DNA from: Bdellovibrionaceae bacterium UBA3535 | Lineage (GTDB): Bacteria > Bdellovibrionota > Bdellovibrionia > Bdellovibrionales > UBA840 | DNA length: 64,000 nucleotides | Assembly: GCA_002376845.1 (NCBI GenBank) | Contig: DFOS01000024.1 | Span: 248,001-312,000 of the forward strand | Direction of reading: 5' to 3' | Shown here: positions 43,759 through 53,310 of the stretch, piece after piece | How the letters are laid out: each line of letters starts with the position of its first letter | Numbering within the stretch: position 1 is the stretch's first letter | Translations under genes and position numbers: made by a program | Notes under the pieces: generated by a model | What the model was told of the DNA's origin: nothing | Seen by the model: only the letters and a program-made list of their open reading frames with translations | The model's database searches: none

Positions 43759-45597
43759 CTAACTAATAGGAATATTTTCTTTTAGTAGTTTATAATTATT
43801 TTTCTTCATCTGTAAAAAGAATCCACTTAAAAATGTAATAAAGCCAATTCTGCCTGTATACATAAGGGCGATAATGATGAGTTTACTGGGCTCAGAAAGA
43901 TTGGCAGTAACACCACGAGTAAGCCCCACGGTAGAGAAAGCGGATACGGCCTCGAAAAATAAGTCAAAGGCCTTTGCTTGCGGCTCTAAAAGTATTAGGG
44001 CAATGGTGGCAACAAATAAAATGCTTAGGGATACAATGATAATATTAAATGCCTTAAAGACAGAGTGATTGGTAAGCTCTCGACCATAGATCTCTATATG
44101 CTTGCGGCCCTGTACCGTCGCCTTAACGGCTAAAAACGCGATGGCTATGGTTAAGTTTTTAATGCCGCCCGCCGTAGACATTGGAGATCCACCAATCCAC
44201 ATTAGTGCAATCACTACAAGACATGTTACCATGGATAAAGATTCTGTAGCCCAAATATTAAAACCCGCAGTTCGCGAGGTTATTGATAAAAAAGTAGATT
44301 GATACAAACGCTCTTTCCAATCTAGCCCGGCAAAGGAGGAGCTTCCTTCTAAAAGAAAAATAAAGAGCGCACCTAGAAAAATTAACCAGGCACTTGTTAC
44401 TAATACCAGCCTAGTGGGTATTTTAATAAAATGCACACCGCGCTTTTTGGGGTTCAAGGATTCATAAAGGTTGATAATGACGGGAAAGCCAATTCCACCA
44501 ATGACGATTAATAACATGATAGTTAAACCATAAAATACATTGGACGCGTAGGGTTCCACTGCAAGGCCGCCTTGGTGCAGAGAAAAACCAGCATTACAAA
44601 AAGCAGAGATTGCATGAAAAATAGCGGCGTAAAGTTCTTTAATATTTAAAGCCTGAAACTCAAATCCCTTAGAAAGATAAATAAGAGTGGCGCCTATTGC
44701 CTGTATGGTAAAAGTAAAAGCAGTAATTTTAGCTAAAATGCCACCAATTTCTCCCATACGATCTTCGCTGATAATATCACTCATCAAGACTCGTTCTTTA
44801 AGCCCTAAGCCACCCGAGAATAAAATTCCAAAGGCTAAAGATAGGGTCATGATTCCTAGGCCGCCGATTTGAAAAAGAAAACAGATAATGAATTGTCCTA
44901 AGGGAGTGAAGTCGGTAGCCGTCTCTAGTACGGTCAGGCCAGTAACACAAAGAGCGCTCGTAGATGTAAAGAGGGCATCCAGCCAGGAGATACCATTTAC
45001 AGTGGCCTTCGGTAGTTTTAGAAGCAATGTGCCAATTAAAATGGGAATAGCAAAGGAAATGGAAAATACCTGTGCCGCGCTTAAACTGTATTTAGAAAGT
45101 ATCGAGGTAGAGCGAAAAAAGCGGATTAACTCACCCAGTACCAATGCTAGTTGCGTTAAGCCCAGGTAGGCAATGGTAATGTCATCAATTCCTAGGTTGG
45201 GGTGTAGCCTCTGGATCGAAGAGTGAATGAGCTCGCCTTTAATAAAATAAAGTAGTAGTGCGGCGACGATAAAGTTTTCAAACCATCGATCTTTAATATG
45301 AGTGATAATGCCTTTAGCGAGAAACCAACGCAGGAGCTCTTGTAGGCAAAACAAGATCACAATTACTTGTATGCTTTGCACGACGATCGCGTTCCACTGA
45401 TCGCTGAGATAGAAACCAATTCTTAGAATGAAAACAAAAAACGAAAGGAAACCCAAGGTGTAAACAACGCGATCAAAAAAACGGGTGATCACCTTTCGAT
45501 CTATAAAGCTCATTGAAAAATCATACACCAGTGGAGCCTGGCCGGGGGAGATGCGGTGAGTTAAATCCCAAAACAGGGGCAATCTTCTGGTATGCAT
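43759..45597 (-). CDS. ktrB: KtrB/TrkH-type potassium transporter membrane subunit, with extra N-terminal helices
   Basis: The product has the four K+ pore loops of the family, each with the key Gly: ALCVTGLTVLET, AFCNAGFSLH, SRTAGFNIW and AFSTVGLTRG. The core begins around LSKYSLSAAQVFSIS. About 170 residues lie ahead of it with roughly four hydrophobic segments that ordinary KtrB (about 440-450 aa) does not have. The frame is open to 45702. ATG 45597 (612 aa) is chosen because it avoids overlap with the divergent gene at 45622, but no ribosome binding site settles it. Confidence 0.9.
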   Translation of the reverse strand: MHTRRLPLFWDLTHRISPGQAPLVYDFSMSFIDRKVITRFFDRVVYTLGFLSFFVFILRIGFYLSDQWNAIVVQSIQVIVILFCLQELLRWFLAKGIITHIKDRWFENFIVAALLLYFIKGELIHSSIQRLHPNLGIDDITIAYLGLTQLALVLGELIRFFRSTSILSKYSLSAAQVFSISFAIPILIGTLLLKLPKATVNGISWLDALFTSTSALCVTGLTVLETATDFTPLGQFIICFLFQIGGLGIMTLSLAFGILFSGGLGLKERVLMSDIISEDRMGEIGGILAKITAFTFTIQAIGATLIYLSKGFEFQALNIKELYAAIFHAISAFCNAGFSLHQGGLAVEPYASNVFYGLTIMLLIVIGGIGFPVIINLYESLNPKKRGVHFIKIPTRLVLVTSAWLIFLGALFIFLLEGSSSFAGLDWKERLYQSTFLSITSRTAGFNIWATESLSMVTCLVVIALMWIGGSPMSTAGGIKNLTIAIAFLAVKATVQGRKHIEIYGRELTNHSVFKAFNIIIVSLSILFVATIALILLEPQAKAFDLFFEAVSAFSTVGLTRGVTANLSEPSKLIIIALMYTGRIGFITFLSGFFLQMKKNNYKLLKENIPIS

Positions 45598-45621
45598 AAA
45601 AGGATTGTTTAAAATCAAACT

Positions 45622-46368
45622 ATGTTCGAAAAGCATAACCCCATAAAAGGTTCTAGGGCCCTGGAGTGTGAGCTCCATGGCTTGGAAGAGCTGCGAAAGC
45701 ATAAAAAACTACATGGTCTGGATTTGCCGGAAGTAATAGAGCTAAAGCCGGACAAGTTGCTACTTAAGAGCATTGAATCCGTTCCGCCAACGGCAAAGGA
45801 CTGGCAAAACTTAGGGGCGGGTTTGGCTAGGCTGCACCAAGTACAAGGGGAGTCTTTTGGTTTCTATGAAGACAATTTTATTGGCTTGAATGAGCAAAAA
45901 AATAAGCCATGTAACGATTGGGCAGAGTTTTTTATCAAGCACCGACTGTATTTCCAAATCAATTTAATTCTTAGTCCTTCTGTTAAAAATGAATTTCTAC
46001 AAATAATGACTGCTATTGAGGGCAAACTCTACACATTTTTGAATCAGCACAATCCTAGGGCCTCTCTGCTACATGGCGATTTATGGTCAGGTAATGTGAT
46101 GTTCGCAAAAAGTGGTCCGTATTTGATCGATCCGGCAGTTTATTATGGTGACCGAGAATGCGATATTGCCATGACCAGGCTATTTGGCGGCTTTGATTCT
46201 GCATTTTACAAGGCCTACAATGAGCTTTACCCTTTAAAGGAGAATTATGAAATACGAGAAAAGATATACAATCTTTACCACTATTTAAACCACTACAATA
46301 TTTTTGGAAAGTCTTACTTGTCGGCTTGCCAAAGGCTAACTAAAGAGCTTGCTTTATCTTTTTTATGA
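45622..46368 (+). CDS. Fructosamine/ketosamine kinase-family protein, N-lobe short
   Basis: The 248-residue product matches the fructosamine kinase family (PF03881) from the strand FEKHNP onward. ALECELHGLEEL and GAGLARLHQ are in place, and the catalytic loop is LLHGDLWSGNVMF with LIDPAVYYGDRECDIAM carrying the metal-binding Asp. Such enzymes phosphorylate glycated lysines so that the adduct falls off. Family members usually have about 35-40 more residues at the start, including the glycine-rich ATP loop. An in-frame stop at 45610-45612 blocks any extension. It is either truncated or has a frameshift upstream. Confidence 0.85.
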   Translation: MFEKHNPIKGSRALECELHGLEELRKHKKLHGLDLPEVIELKPDKLLLKSIESVPPTAKDWQNLGAGLARLHQVQGESFGFYEDNFIGLNEQKNKPCNDWAEFFIKHRLYFQINLILSPSVKNEFLQIMTAIEGKLYTFLNQHNPRASLLHGDLWSGNVMFAKSGPYLIDPAVYYGDRECDIAMTRLFGGFDSAFYKAYNELYPLKENYEIREKIYNLYHYLNHYNIFGKSYLSACQRLTKELALSFL

Positions 46369-46771
46369 CACTGCCAAGTAGGGGAATGTTCTCGTAAATA
46401 AATTCGCCCATATCAAAGTACTCTTTATGCAAAATTACTTGGTCACGATCGTTGAAGATTATTTTCGTCATACCTTCAAGCGATACAGGTTTACCGCCTT
46501 TGAGCGATTTGGCTCTCAGTTGCATCTCCCAAAACAAAGCCAGAGTATCTCCACTTTCTACCTCATCGACAAAATGAAAGTTAATGGAGATCACATTTTT
46601 ATAAAGTTTTTGAAAATGTGCTTTAAGATTATTTAAGCCTTCTATCCGGCTCATTGGATCTTCAAAGATCACAGCATCTGCATATACACCGTTTAAGACA
46701 TCTAAATTCTTGGCATTTAGGCTGTTAAAAGCATTTTTCACTGCGTTGGATCGTTCGCTAATTTCTTTCAT
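46340..46771 (-). CDS. SnoaL/NTF2-like protein
   Basis: This 143-residue protein has the NTF2-like cone pattern of the SnoaL group: a helix pair (AFNSLNAKNLDVLNGVYA), DAVIFEDPMSRIEG, then strands ending in KIIFNDRDQVILHKEYFD. The fold is used by many small enzymes and carriers, so the role cannot be fixed. It converges on the fructosamine-kinase-like gene with a 29-bp overlap. Confidence 0.8.
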   Translation of the reverse strand: MKEISERSNAVKNAFNSLNAKNLDVLNGVYADAVIFEDPMSRIEGLNNLKAHFQKLYKNVISINFHFVDEVESGDTLALFWEMQLRAKSLKGGKPVSLEGMTKIIFNDRDQVILHKEYFDMGEFIYENIPLLGSVIKKIKQAL

Positions 46772-46839
46772 AGTGACTCATACTACGTATTTTAATACAA
46801 TTTTCAATGTATTATTGAGTTGCTTAGACAAGGTATTAA

Positions 46840-47394
46840 ATGGCTTTATCCATAGTTCAAGATGAGAATCTTTCTCGTAAAACAAAAAATCTGACAATTC
46901 GTCCGCTAGAGAAAAAAGATGGAGATTTGCTTGAGAGCAAAGATAATTTAGCCAAAATGTTGCAAGAAATAAAAAACCTGCGTGTCAAAGATCAAGAATA
47001 TCATATCAGTGTCTTCAACACAGAGGAAAGTCAGGTGCTTGGTAGCCTTTGTCTGAGGGGCGTATGCCGAGATCGCTATCAGTCTGCAATGCTGGAAGTG
47101 GCCTTAAATCAAAAAGAAACGGGTGATTATTTATTAATGGAAATGATAGTTTCGGCTTTAGATATTTCTTTTCATGAGCTTCAGCTGAATCGTGTGGAGG
47201 TTCTGGCCGTAGCTGAGCAAATTCAATTGCAAAAAGTCATGTTAAATATAGGGCTACGCAAAGAAGGTGTACGCAAATATGCCGTCCAAAAAGATACAAT
47301 ATGGAAAGATGCAGATGTTTTTGCTATTAGTGCAAGCGAGTATAAGAGCAAAAATATAGATAAGTTAATGAATGCAAGAATCAATTTGAGGTAA
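46840..47394 (+). CDS. GNAT acetyltransferase (RimJ/RimL-like)
   Basis: The 184-residue product fits the GNAT family in the RimJ/RimL subgroup. It starts with LTIRPLEKKDGDLL, has VLGSLCLRG and AMLEVALNQKETGDYLLMEMIVS for the acetyl-CoA site, then LQLNRVEVLAVAEQ, and ends with GLRKEGVRKYAVQKDTIWKDADVFAI. The acceptor is unknown. The dipeptidase gene starts just after its stop, so they are cotranscribed. Confidence 0.85.
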   Translation: MALSIVQDENLSRKTKNLTIRPLEKKDGDLLESKDNLAKMLQEIKNLRVKDQEYHISVFNTEESQVLGSLCLRGVCRDRYQSAMLEVALNQKETGDYLLMEMIVSALDISFHELQLNRVEVLAVAEQIQLQKVMLNIGLRKEGVRKYAVQKDTIWKDADVFAISASEYKSKNIDKLMNARINLR

Positions 47395-47396
47395 GT

Positions 47397-48557
47397 GTGT
47401 CGAAATTAAAGTTAAAATATTTTTTATCGATTTTTTTAGTCTCAGTTCTAGCCCTTACTCTTGCGCCAGTTGTAGCCGAGATGCAATTTAACCGTTTAAG
47501 TTCTGAAAAAGAAGTTTTTATCAGTGAGGACTTGCAGAATTTCCATGAAGAATTGTTTATTGCAGACCTGCATGCAGACTCATTATTGTGGAAGCGAAAT
47601 TTGCGGCAAAAATCTTACCGCGGCCATGTGGATATTCCGAGGTTGCGGGAAGGGAATATGGGCTTTCAGTATTTTACAGTAGTCACGAAGAGCCCAAAGA
47701 ACTTGAATATAAAAGCCAATAAAGGTGATTCAGATAATATTACCACTCTTGCTATGGCGCAATTGTGGCCGCCCAAAACCTGGTACTCACTTTTTGAGCG
47801 AGCCGTTTATCAAGCCGAGCTACTGCAAAAGTATGTTGCAAAAGATGGTAAGATGATATTGATCAAAAATAGAAGCGATTTGGAAAATTTTTTAAGAAAG
47901 CGTAGAATGGACCCCCGTTGGATGGGCGTGTCACTAGGTCTAGAGGGTGCCCATGCTATACAGGACAATTTAGAAGAGCATTTTAAAAAGTTAGTAGGCC
48001 TTGGTTATACCATGATGGGGCCGGTACATCTTTTTGATAACGAGATTGCTGGCTCTATGCAAGGTTTTGAAAAGGGTGGACTTAGCGATAAGGGTGAGCG
48101 TTTTGTAGCCTTGGCCAATCAATACAATGTATCCATTGATCTGGCACATGCTTCTATTCCGACTATCAAAGATGTTTTGAAGCTCTCTACTAAGCCGCTA
48201 ATTGTATCGCATACAGGATTGCGTGGGCATTGTCCGAACAATCGCAATCTACCGGATGATTTGGCAAAGGAAATTGTAAGCAAGGGCGGACTCATTGGCA
48301 TTGGTTTTTGGCCAACCGCTATGTGCGGCAATGAGGTGGACAATATTGTGTCTGCCATGCGCTATGCCGTCGATCTATTGGGTGTAGATAATGTGGCTCT
48401 GGGATCGGATTTTGATGGAGCGGTAGCGGTTCCATTTACTGTGAATAAAATTAATTATTTAAGCCAACGCTTAATGGATCATGGTTTTAGTAAAAGTGAA
48501 ATTCAAAAGATTATGGGAGCCAATGCTCTTGCATTTATGGCAAAGAATTTGCCTTAG
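47397..48557 (+). CDS. Membrane dipeptidase (renal dipeptidase family, M19)
   Basis: The 386-residue product has an N-terminal membrane helix or signal (about 8-27) and an M19 zinc dipeptidase domain. The metal sites are DLHADSLLW, LGLEGAHAIQ (bridging Glu), SHTGLRG and LGSDFDGA. The family cleaves dipeptides, including some with D-residues at the C-terminal side, so it may act on cell-wall peptides. The start is GTG at 47397 with GAGG upstream. It converges on the hydrolase gene with a 4-bp overlap. Confidence 0.94.
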   Translation: MSKLKLKYFLSIFLVSVLALTLAPVVAEMQFNRLSSEKEVFISEDLQNFHEELFIADLHADSLLWKRNLRQKSYRGHVDIPRLREGNMGFQYFTVVTKSPKNLNIKANKGDSDNITTLAMAQLWPPKTWYSLFERAVYQAELLQKYVAKDGKMILIKNRSDLENFLRKRRMDPRWMGVSLGLEGAHAIQDNLEEHFKKLVGLGYTMMGPVHLFDNEIAGSMQGFEKGGLSDKGERFVALANQYNVSIDLAHASIPTIKDVLKLSTKPLIVSHTGLRGHCPNNRNLPDDLAKEIVSKGGLIGIGFWPTAMCGNEVDNIVSAMRYAVDLLGVDNVALGSDFDGAVAVPFTVNKINYLSQRLMDHGFSKSEIQKIMGANALAFMAKNLP

Positions 48558-49810
48558 TTCCATACCTTGGAATAAAAACTTTCATACCAAGGGAAGGCCA
48601 AGAATCCTAAGTGTCCACCTTCTGGTAAGGACAAATAAGTCGCCGGTGGATAATTTTCAAACATGGATTTTGTTGGAAAAAATTCAGGATTTAAAAAATC
48701 ATCGTCTGCAGTGATGATTCTCGGAGAAAAATTAGAGGCTTGGGCTGCATCTATCCAGTAATGAAGTGAAGCAAATTCTGATTGCAATACCTTTAAAATT
48801 TCTGGTGCATGGTTCTCAAAATAGTAATTAAATACAAAATTGTCTTCCCATTCCGCTTGCTCTTTCTCATCATCAAAATGTGGAATCCAATCTAGATCGT
48901 GTACCTTTGCATACTCCTTGATGGATTTTAGAAGAGCCTGTTTAAAGCCGATTTGAATGGTATAGGGTTTTGCTTTTTCTAAGTTTTCCTCATCAATATC
49001 CGTACGGAAACCTGCTAACAGATAATCAAATACAAGTTTGATATTATCCCAAATATCATTTTCTTCTACTTTTCCAGAAACACTCAGCATTTGCTCGTCT
49101 ATGTAAGGAATGCTGTAACGAAAATCCATTGGCGGGGATATGATCGTAGTTGTGGAGAATAAAGGATCATTTGGGTCTTCAAAGGCCTGAATCACGCCTG
49201 CTACAAAGGCCCCGTAACTAGCTCCTACCAGCTCAATGCTGGTGATATTTTCTTTGCCGATTAAGTCTATGGCTTTATCCATGACTTTTCGTAGGCTTAC
49301 AGCCTCATGCAAAACATCGCCAGGCTTTGCCCCGTAAGGATTTGCATTGATGTAATCTTTGGACCATGGATTTGGTAGGGCAAGGAAATGATAACCAAGT
49401 TTTTCAAAACGATCATAGGCTCTTCTGGAATGGCTGCTGGCTGCATTATTAAAAATACCAGGCAAGTAGATAATTAGAGGTCGTTTTAAGTCTACGTAAT
49501 ATGCTTCCGATTCCATTACATCTCGGTCTCGTGAATCATATTTTGGATGACGCCATCTTTTTTCTTGTTGTACGTGATACATTACGGGTATACGGTTACG
49601 AAAAGCCTCTTTGACCCATATTTTTTTCTTTTTAGCAGATTTTGCCAAAAACCAACGAGCCTTTAGTGAGCCCCAAAAACTGGTTTCATAGGAATCTTCG
49701 AAGCCGAGGTTGTCGACACCTACTTGAAAAGTTTTTGCTGTATAAATAGCTTCCGTGTTCCAACCGGCATGGGATGATAGAATTAAGAATGCTGAAATCA
49801 AAAACGCCAT
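48554..49810 (-). CDS. Exported alpha/beta hydrolase
   Basis: The 418-residue product has a short signal peptide (about 1-15) and an alpha/beta hydrolase fold. It has the oxyanion-strand sequence PLIIYLPGIFNN, the nucleophile elbow GASYG, the Asp in ADDDFLNP and the His in GGHLGF. The order and spacing are closest to the YheT/AB-hydrolase-4 group, so an esterase or lipase role is likely. The start codon ATGGCG lies in the 3' arm of the nrdA terminator hairpin, and no ribosome binding site is visible. Confidence 0.85.
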   Translation of the reverse strand: MAFLISAFLILSSHAGWNTEAIYTAKTFQVGVDNLGFEDSYETSFWGSLKARWFLAKSAKKKKIWVKEAFRNRIPVMYHVQQEKRWRHPKYDSRDRDVMESEAYYVDLKRPLIIYLPGIFNNAASSHSRRAYDRFEKLGYHFLALPNPWSKDYINANPYGAKPGDVLHEAVSLRKVMDKAIDLIGKENITSIELVGASYGAFVAGVIQAFEDPNDPLFSTTTIISPPMDFRYSIPYIDEQMLSVSGKVEENDIWDNIKLVFDYLLAGFRTDIDEENLEKAKPYTIQIGFKQALLKSIKEYAKVHDLDWIPHFDDEKEQAEWEDNFVFNYYFENHAPEILKVLQSEFASLHYWIDAAQASNFSPRIITADDDFLNPEFFPTKSMFENYPPATYLSLPEGGHLGFLAFPWYESFYSKVWN

Positions 49811-49835
49811 AGCTAAATTTTATATAGCTATGGCG
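49793..49835 (-). terminator. Intrinsic terminator of nrdBA containing the hydrolase start codon
   Basis: On the minus strand, CGCCATAGCTA and TAGCTATGGCG form a perfect 11-bp stem with a 9-nt loop, followed by TTTTTGATTT. The 3' arm includes ATGGCG, the start of the next gene. It lies about 45 bp after the nrdA stop. Confidence 0.8.
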
Positions 49836-49879
49836 CACTTGAGAACCCTTTATTTGTCAGATTAGACAAAACGGTACAA

Positions 49880-52225
49880 TTAGCTACCGCAAGCTAGACA
49901 ATCGTCTGGGTTGTCTATGGAACAAGCCAAATCTTCCTCATTGTCTTTCTTTGCATTGAGCTTGGTTTGGTCCACGGTGAACTTGATGGCCTCTGCAGCT
50001 GCTTGTGATCGCAAATAGTACATGCCGGTCTTAAGTCCACGTTTCCATGCATAAAAGTGCATGGAGCTCATCTTAGCAAAATTGGGCTTTGCAATATGAA
50101 TGTTAAGACTTTGTGATTGGCAAATAAAGGCTCCGCGGTCTGCTGCCATGTCCAAAATCGTTTTTTGCGAAATCTCCCAGACAGTCTTGTAAAGCTCCTT
50201 AATATCGGAGGGTATCTCCTCGATATTTTGTACAGAGCCATTGGCCGCAATGATTTTGTTTTTCAGATCATCGTTCCAAAGACCTCGATCAATCAAATCG
50301 CGCAATAAATGTTTGTTCACAATGGCAAACTCACCCGATAGTACACGGCGGGTATAAATGTTAGAAGTATAGGCTTCAAAACTTTCATTGTTACCAAGGA
50401 TTTGTGCCGTGGAAGCCGTCGGCATGGGTGCAAGAAGCAAACTGTTTCGCACACCATATTTTTTTACATCCTCTTTTAACGTCTTCCAGTCCCACCTGTC
50501 GCTGGCAGACACGCCCCACATATCAAACTGAAAGATGCCTTTGCTTACAGGCGAGCCTTTAAAAGTCTCATAAGGGCCGTGCTCTTTTGCCAGTTCCATA
50601 GATGCCGTCATAGAAGCAAAATAGATACATTCAAAGATATCACGGTTGAGCTTTTTTGCTTCCTCACTATCGTAAGGGTAGCGCATCAACATAAAAGCAT
50701 CCGCCAAACCTTGAACGCCAATACCTATGGGTCGGTGACGCAAGTTGGAGTTTTTTGCTTCGGGTACAGGGTAATAATTTAGATCAATGATTTTATTTAA
50801 GTTGCGGGTGACGGTTTTTGTGATTTCCTCGAGTCGTTGAAAATCAAATTCTTGGTCATTCACAAATTTACTTAAATTGATGGATGCCAGATTGCAGACC
50901 GCTACCTCATCAGGCGCGGTGTATTCCACAATTTCTGTACACAAATTGCTAGATTTGATCGTACCAAGATTTTGTTGGTTGGATTTGCGGTTTGCCGCGT
51001 CCTTGTAAAGCATATACGGCGTGCCTGTTTCTACCTGTGATTCAATGATGGCAAACCATAGATCGCGTGCTTTGATCGTTTTTCTAGCCAAGCCCTCTCT
51101 CTCGTATTGGGTATAGAGTTTGTTAAATTCTTCGCCCCATGTTTCCGAAAGGTTTTTTGCTTCATTCGGGCAGAATAGTGACCATTCCGCATTATCCTCT
51201 ACTCGCTGCATGAAAAGATCTGGAATCCAAAGAGCATAAAATAAATCTCTTGCACGGTTTTCCTCTTTTCCATGATTCTTTTTTAAATCGAGAAAATCAA
51301 AAACATCGGCATGCCACGGCTCAAGATAAATGGCAAAGGAGCCTTTTCTTTTGCCGCCGCCCTGATCTACGTAGCGAGCGGTATCGTTGAAAACGCGAAG
51401 CATGGGAATGATACCGTTTGAAGTTCCGTTGGTGCCTTTGATGTAAGAGCCGGTAGCTCGAACATCATGAATGCTAAGGCCGATGCCTCCCGCAGTTTGG
51501 GAGATCTGCGCACATTGCTTTAAAGTATCGTAAATGCCCGTGATGCTATCGCCTTTCATGGTTAATAAAAAGCAAGAGGACATTTGCGGTTTTGGTGTGC
51601 CGGCATTAAAAAGAGTCGGTGTTGCATGGGTAAACCATTTTTGACTCATTAAATTATAAGTTTGAATGGCAGCATCAATGTCTTCGCCATGAATGCCGAT
51701 CGCAACTCGCATAAGCATTTGTTGTGGTCGCTCCACAATTTTGCCATGCATTTTCAACAAGTAGGATCGCTCCAATGTACGAAAACCAAAATAATCGTAT
51801 TCATAATCACGATCATAAATAATCGCTGAGTCCAATTTTTCTGCATTGTCCATTACAATCTTGTAAGTAGTATCCGAAATCAATGGCGCCTTTTGCTTGG
51901 AGCGAGGGTCCACATATTCGTACATTTTTTTTATATTCTTAGAAAAGTTCTTCTCTGTAAGTTTATGCAAATTCGAAACGGCAATGCGTGCGGCCAGCTT
52001 GGCATAATCGGGATGAACCGTTGTCATATAAGCAGCCGTTTCCGCAGCAAGATTATCAAGCTCCTGCGTGCTTACGCCATCATAAACGCCGGTGATCACC
52101 TTTTTAGAGACTTCTACTGGATCAACGTGATCCGTATCAAGCCCGTAGCATAGCTTGGCAATGCGCGCGGTAATTTTATCAAACTTTACACTTTCTTTTT
52201 TTCCATTTCTCTTGATTACAAACAT
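49880..52225 (-). CDS. nrdA: Ribonucleoside-diphosphate reductase class Ia, alpha subunit
   Basis: The 781-residue product is the large subunit of class Ia ribonucleotide reductase. It starts with an ATP-cone (MFVIKRNGKKESVKFDKI), which gives dATP feedback control. The catalytic cysteines are in SSCFLL and NLCTEI, and the C-terminal redox pair is CLAC. The wording of the core (for example EVAVCNLASINLSKF, FAIYLEPWHADVFDFLDLKK) is of the eukaryote-like subgroup. It is the second gene of nrdBA. Confidence 0.97.
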   Translation of the reverse strand: MFVIKRNGKKESVKFDKITARIAKLCYGLDTDHVDPVEVSKKVITGVYDGVSTQELDNLAAETAAYMTTVHPDYAKLAARIAVSNLHKLTEKNFSKNIKKMYEYVDPRSKQKAPLISDTTYKIVMDNAEKLDSAIIYDRDYEYDYFGFRTLERSYLLKMHGKIVERPQQMLMRVAIGIHGEDIDAAIQTYNLMSQKWFTHATPTLFNAGTPKPQMSSCFLLTMKGDSITGIYDTLKQCAQISQTAGGIGLSIHDVRATGSYIKGTNGTSNGIIPMLRVFNDTARYVDQGGGKRKGSFAIYLEPWHADVFDFLDLKKNHGKEENRARDLFYALWIPDLFMQRVEDNAEWSLFCPNEAKNLSETWGEEFNKLYTQYEREGLARKTIKARDLWFAIIESQVETGTPYMLYKDAANRKSNQQNLGTIKSSNLCTEIVEYTAPDEVAVCNLASINLSKFVNDQEFDFQRLEEITKTVTRNLNKIIDLNYYPVPEAKNSNLRHRPIGIGVQGLADAFMLMRYPYDSEEAKKLNRDIFECIYFASMTASMELAKEHGPYETFKGSPVSKGIFQFDMWGVSASDRWDWKTLKEDVKKYGVRNSLLLAPMPTASTAQILGNNESFEAYTSNIYTRRVLSGEFAIVNKHLLRDLIDRGLWNDDLKNKIIAANGSVQNIEEIPSDIKELYKTVWEISQKTILDMAADRGAFICQSQSLNIHIAKPNFAKMSSMHFYAWKRGLKTGMYYLRSQAAAEAIKFTVDQTKLNAKKDNEEDLACSIDNPDDCLACGS

Positions 52226-52227
52226 AA

Positions 52228-53205
52228 TTAAAACTCCGCATCCATAGTGAAGGTTCTGGATTCCTTGTCGCCAATAACACCTGCTTTTTGGTATTCGGCC
52301 ACTCGTTTTTCAAAAAAGTTGGTTTTGCCTTGTAGAGATATTAACTCCATCCAATCAAAGGGATTGGCGGTATTGTAGATTTTTTCTTGTCCAAGAGCCA
52401 CCAACAGACGATCTGCTACAAACTCGATGTAGGAGGACATCATATCAGCATTCATCCCAATAAGGGAAACGGGCAGGGCATCGGTGATGAATTCCTTTTC
52501 AATTTTTACTGCATCCGTAATGATTTCACGAACGGTTTGTGCGCTAAGTTTGTTCTCCAGCATAGAATAGAGTAGGCAGGCAAAATCGCAGTGTAGCCCT
52601 TCATCACGACTGATAAGTTCATTAGAAAAAGTAAGCCCCGGCATTAGGCCACGTTTTTTTAACCAAAAAATAGAGCAAAAACTGCCGGAAAAGAAGATTC
52701 CCTCGACGGCGGCAAAAGCAATCAGCCTTTCCGCAAAGGAGTCACTATTATTGATCCAGCGAAGTGCCCAGTCGGCTTTTTTCTTTACCGCAGGTACCGT
52801 GTCGATGGCATTGAACAATCGATCTTTTTCTTGATTGTCTTTAATATAAGTATCGATCAACAAGGAATAGGTTTCGGCATGGATGTTCTCAATGGCGATT
52901 TGAAAACCGTAAAAGCAGCGTGCTTCTGGAACCTGTACTTCATTAATAAATTGTTGCGCTAGATTTTCATTTACTATGCCATCACTAGCCGCAAAAAATG
53001 CCAGTACGTGCTTTATGAAATGCCTTTCATTGTCATTTAGTTTTTGCCAATCCATTAAATCGGCAGACAGATCAATTTCTTCTGCTGTCCAAAATGAGGC
53101 TTCCGCTTTCTTGTACATTTCCCAGATTTCATCGTGCTTTATGGGAAATAATACGAAGCGATTTGGGTTGTCTTTCAATAGCATTTCTTCACGAGTTGTG
53201 CTCAT
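52228..53205 (-). CDS. nrdB: Ribonucleoside-diphosphate reductase class Ia, beta subunit
   Basis: The 325-residue product is the radical-generating small subunit. ENIHAETYSLLIDTYI contains the metal ligands and the radical Tyr, and EGIFFSGSFCSIFWLKKRG and NELISRDEGLHCDF follow as in eukaryotic R2. The stop is 2 bp before the nrdA start, so the subunits are cotranslated. The ATG has GGGGGA upstream. The promoter region, about 250 bp away, has two NrdR-like boxes. Confidence 0.97.
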   Translation of the reverse strand: MSTTREEMLLKDNPNRFVLFPIKHDEIWEMYKKAEASFWTAEEIDLSADLMDWQKLNDNERHFIKHVLAFFAASDGIVNENLAQQFINEVQVPEARCFYGFQIAIENIHAETYSLLIDTYIKDNQEKDRLFNAIDTVPAVKKKADWALRWINNSDSFAERLIAFAAVEGIFFSGSFCSIFWLKKRGLMPGLTFSNELISRDEGLHCDFACLLYSMLENKLSAQTVREIITDAVKIEKEFITDALPVSLIGMNADMMSSYIEFVADRLLVALGQEKIYNTANPFDWMELISLQGKTNFFEKRVAEYQKAGVIGDKESRTFTMDAEF

Positions 53206-53310
53206 GTTGTATCCCCCTGTCTACTTCCTTGTCTCAGTTACGTAGTTTTAGTTGTGAAATATACTTTTTGATTCGATGGAATCTAGAAACAGGAAAACGC
53301 AAAGAGCGTA

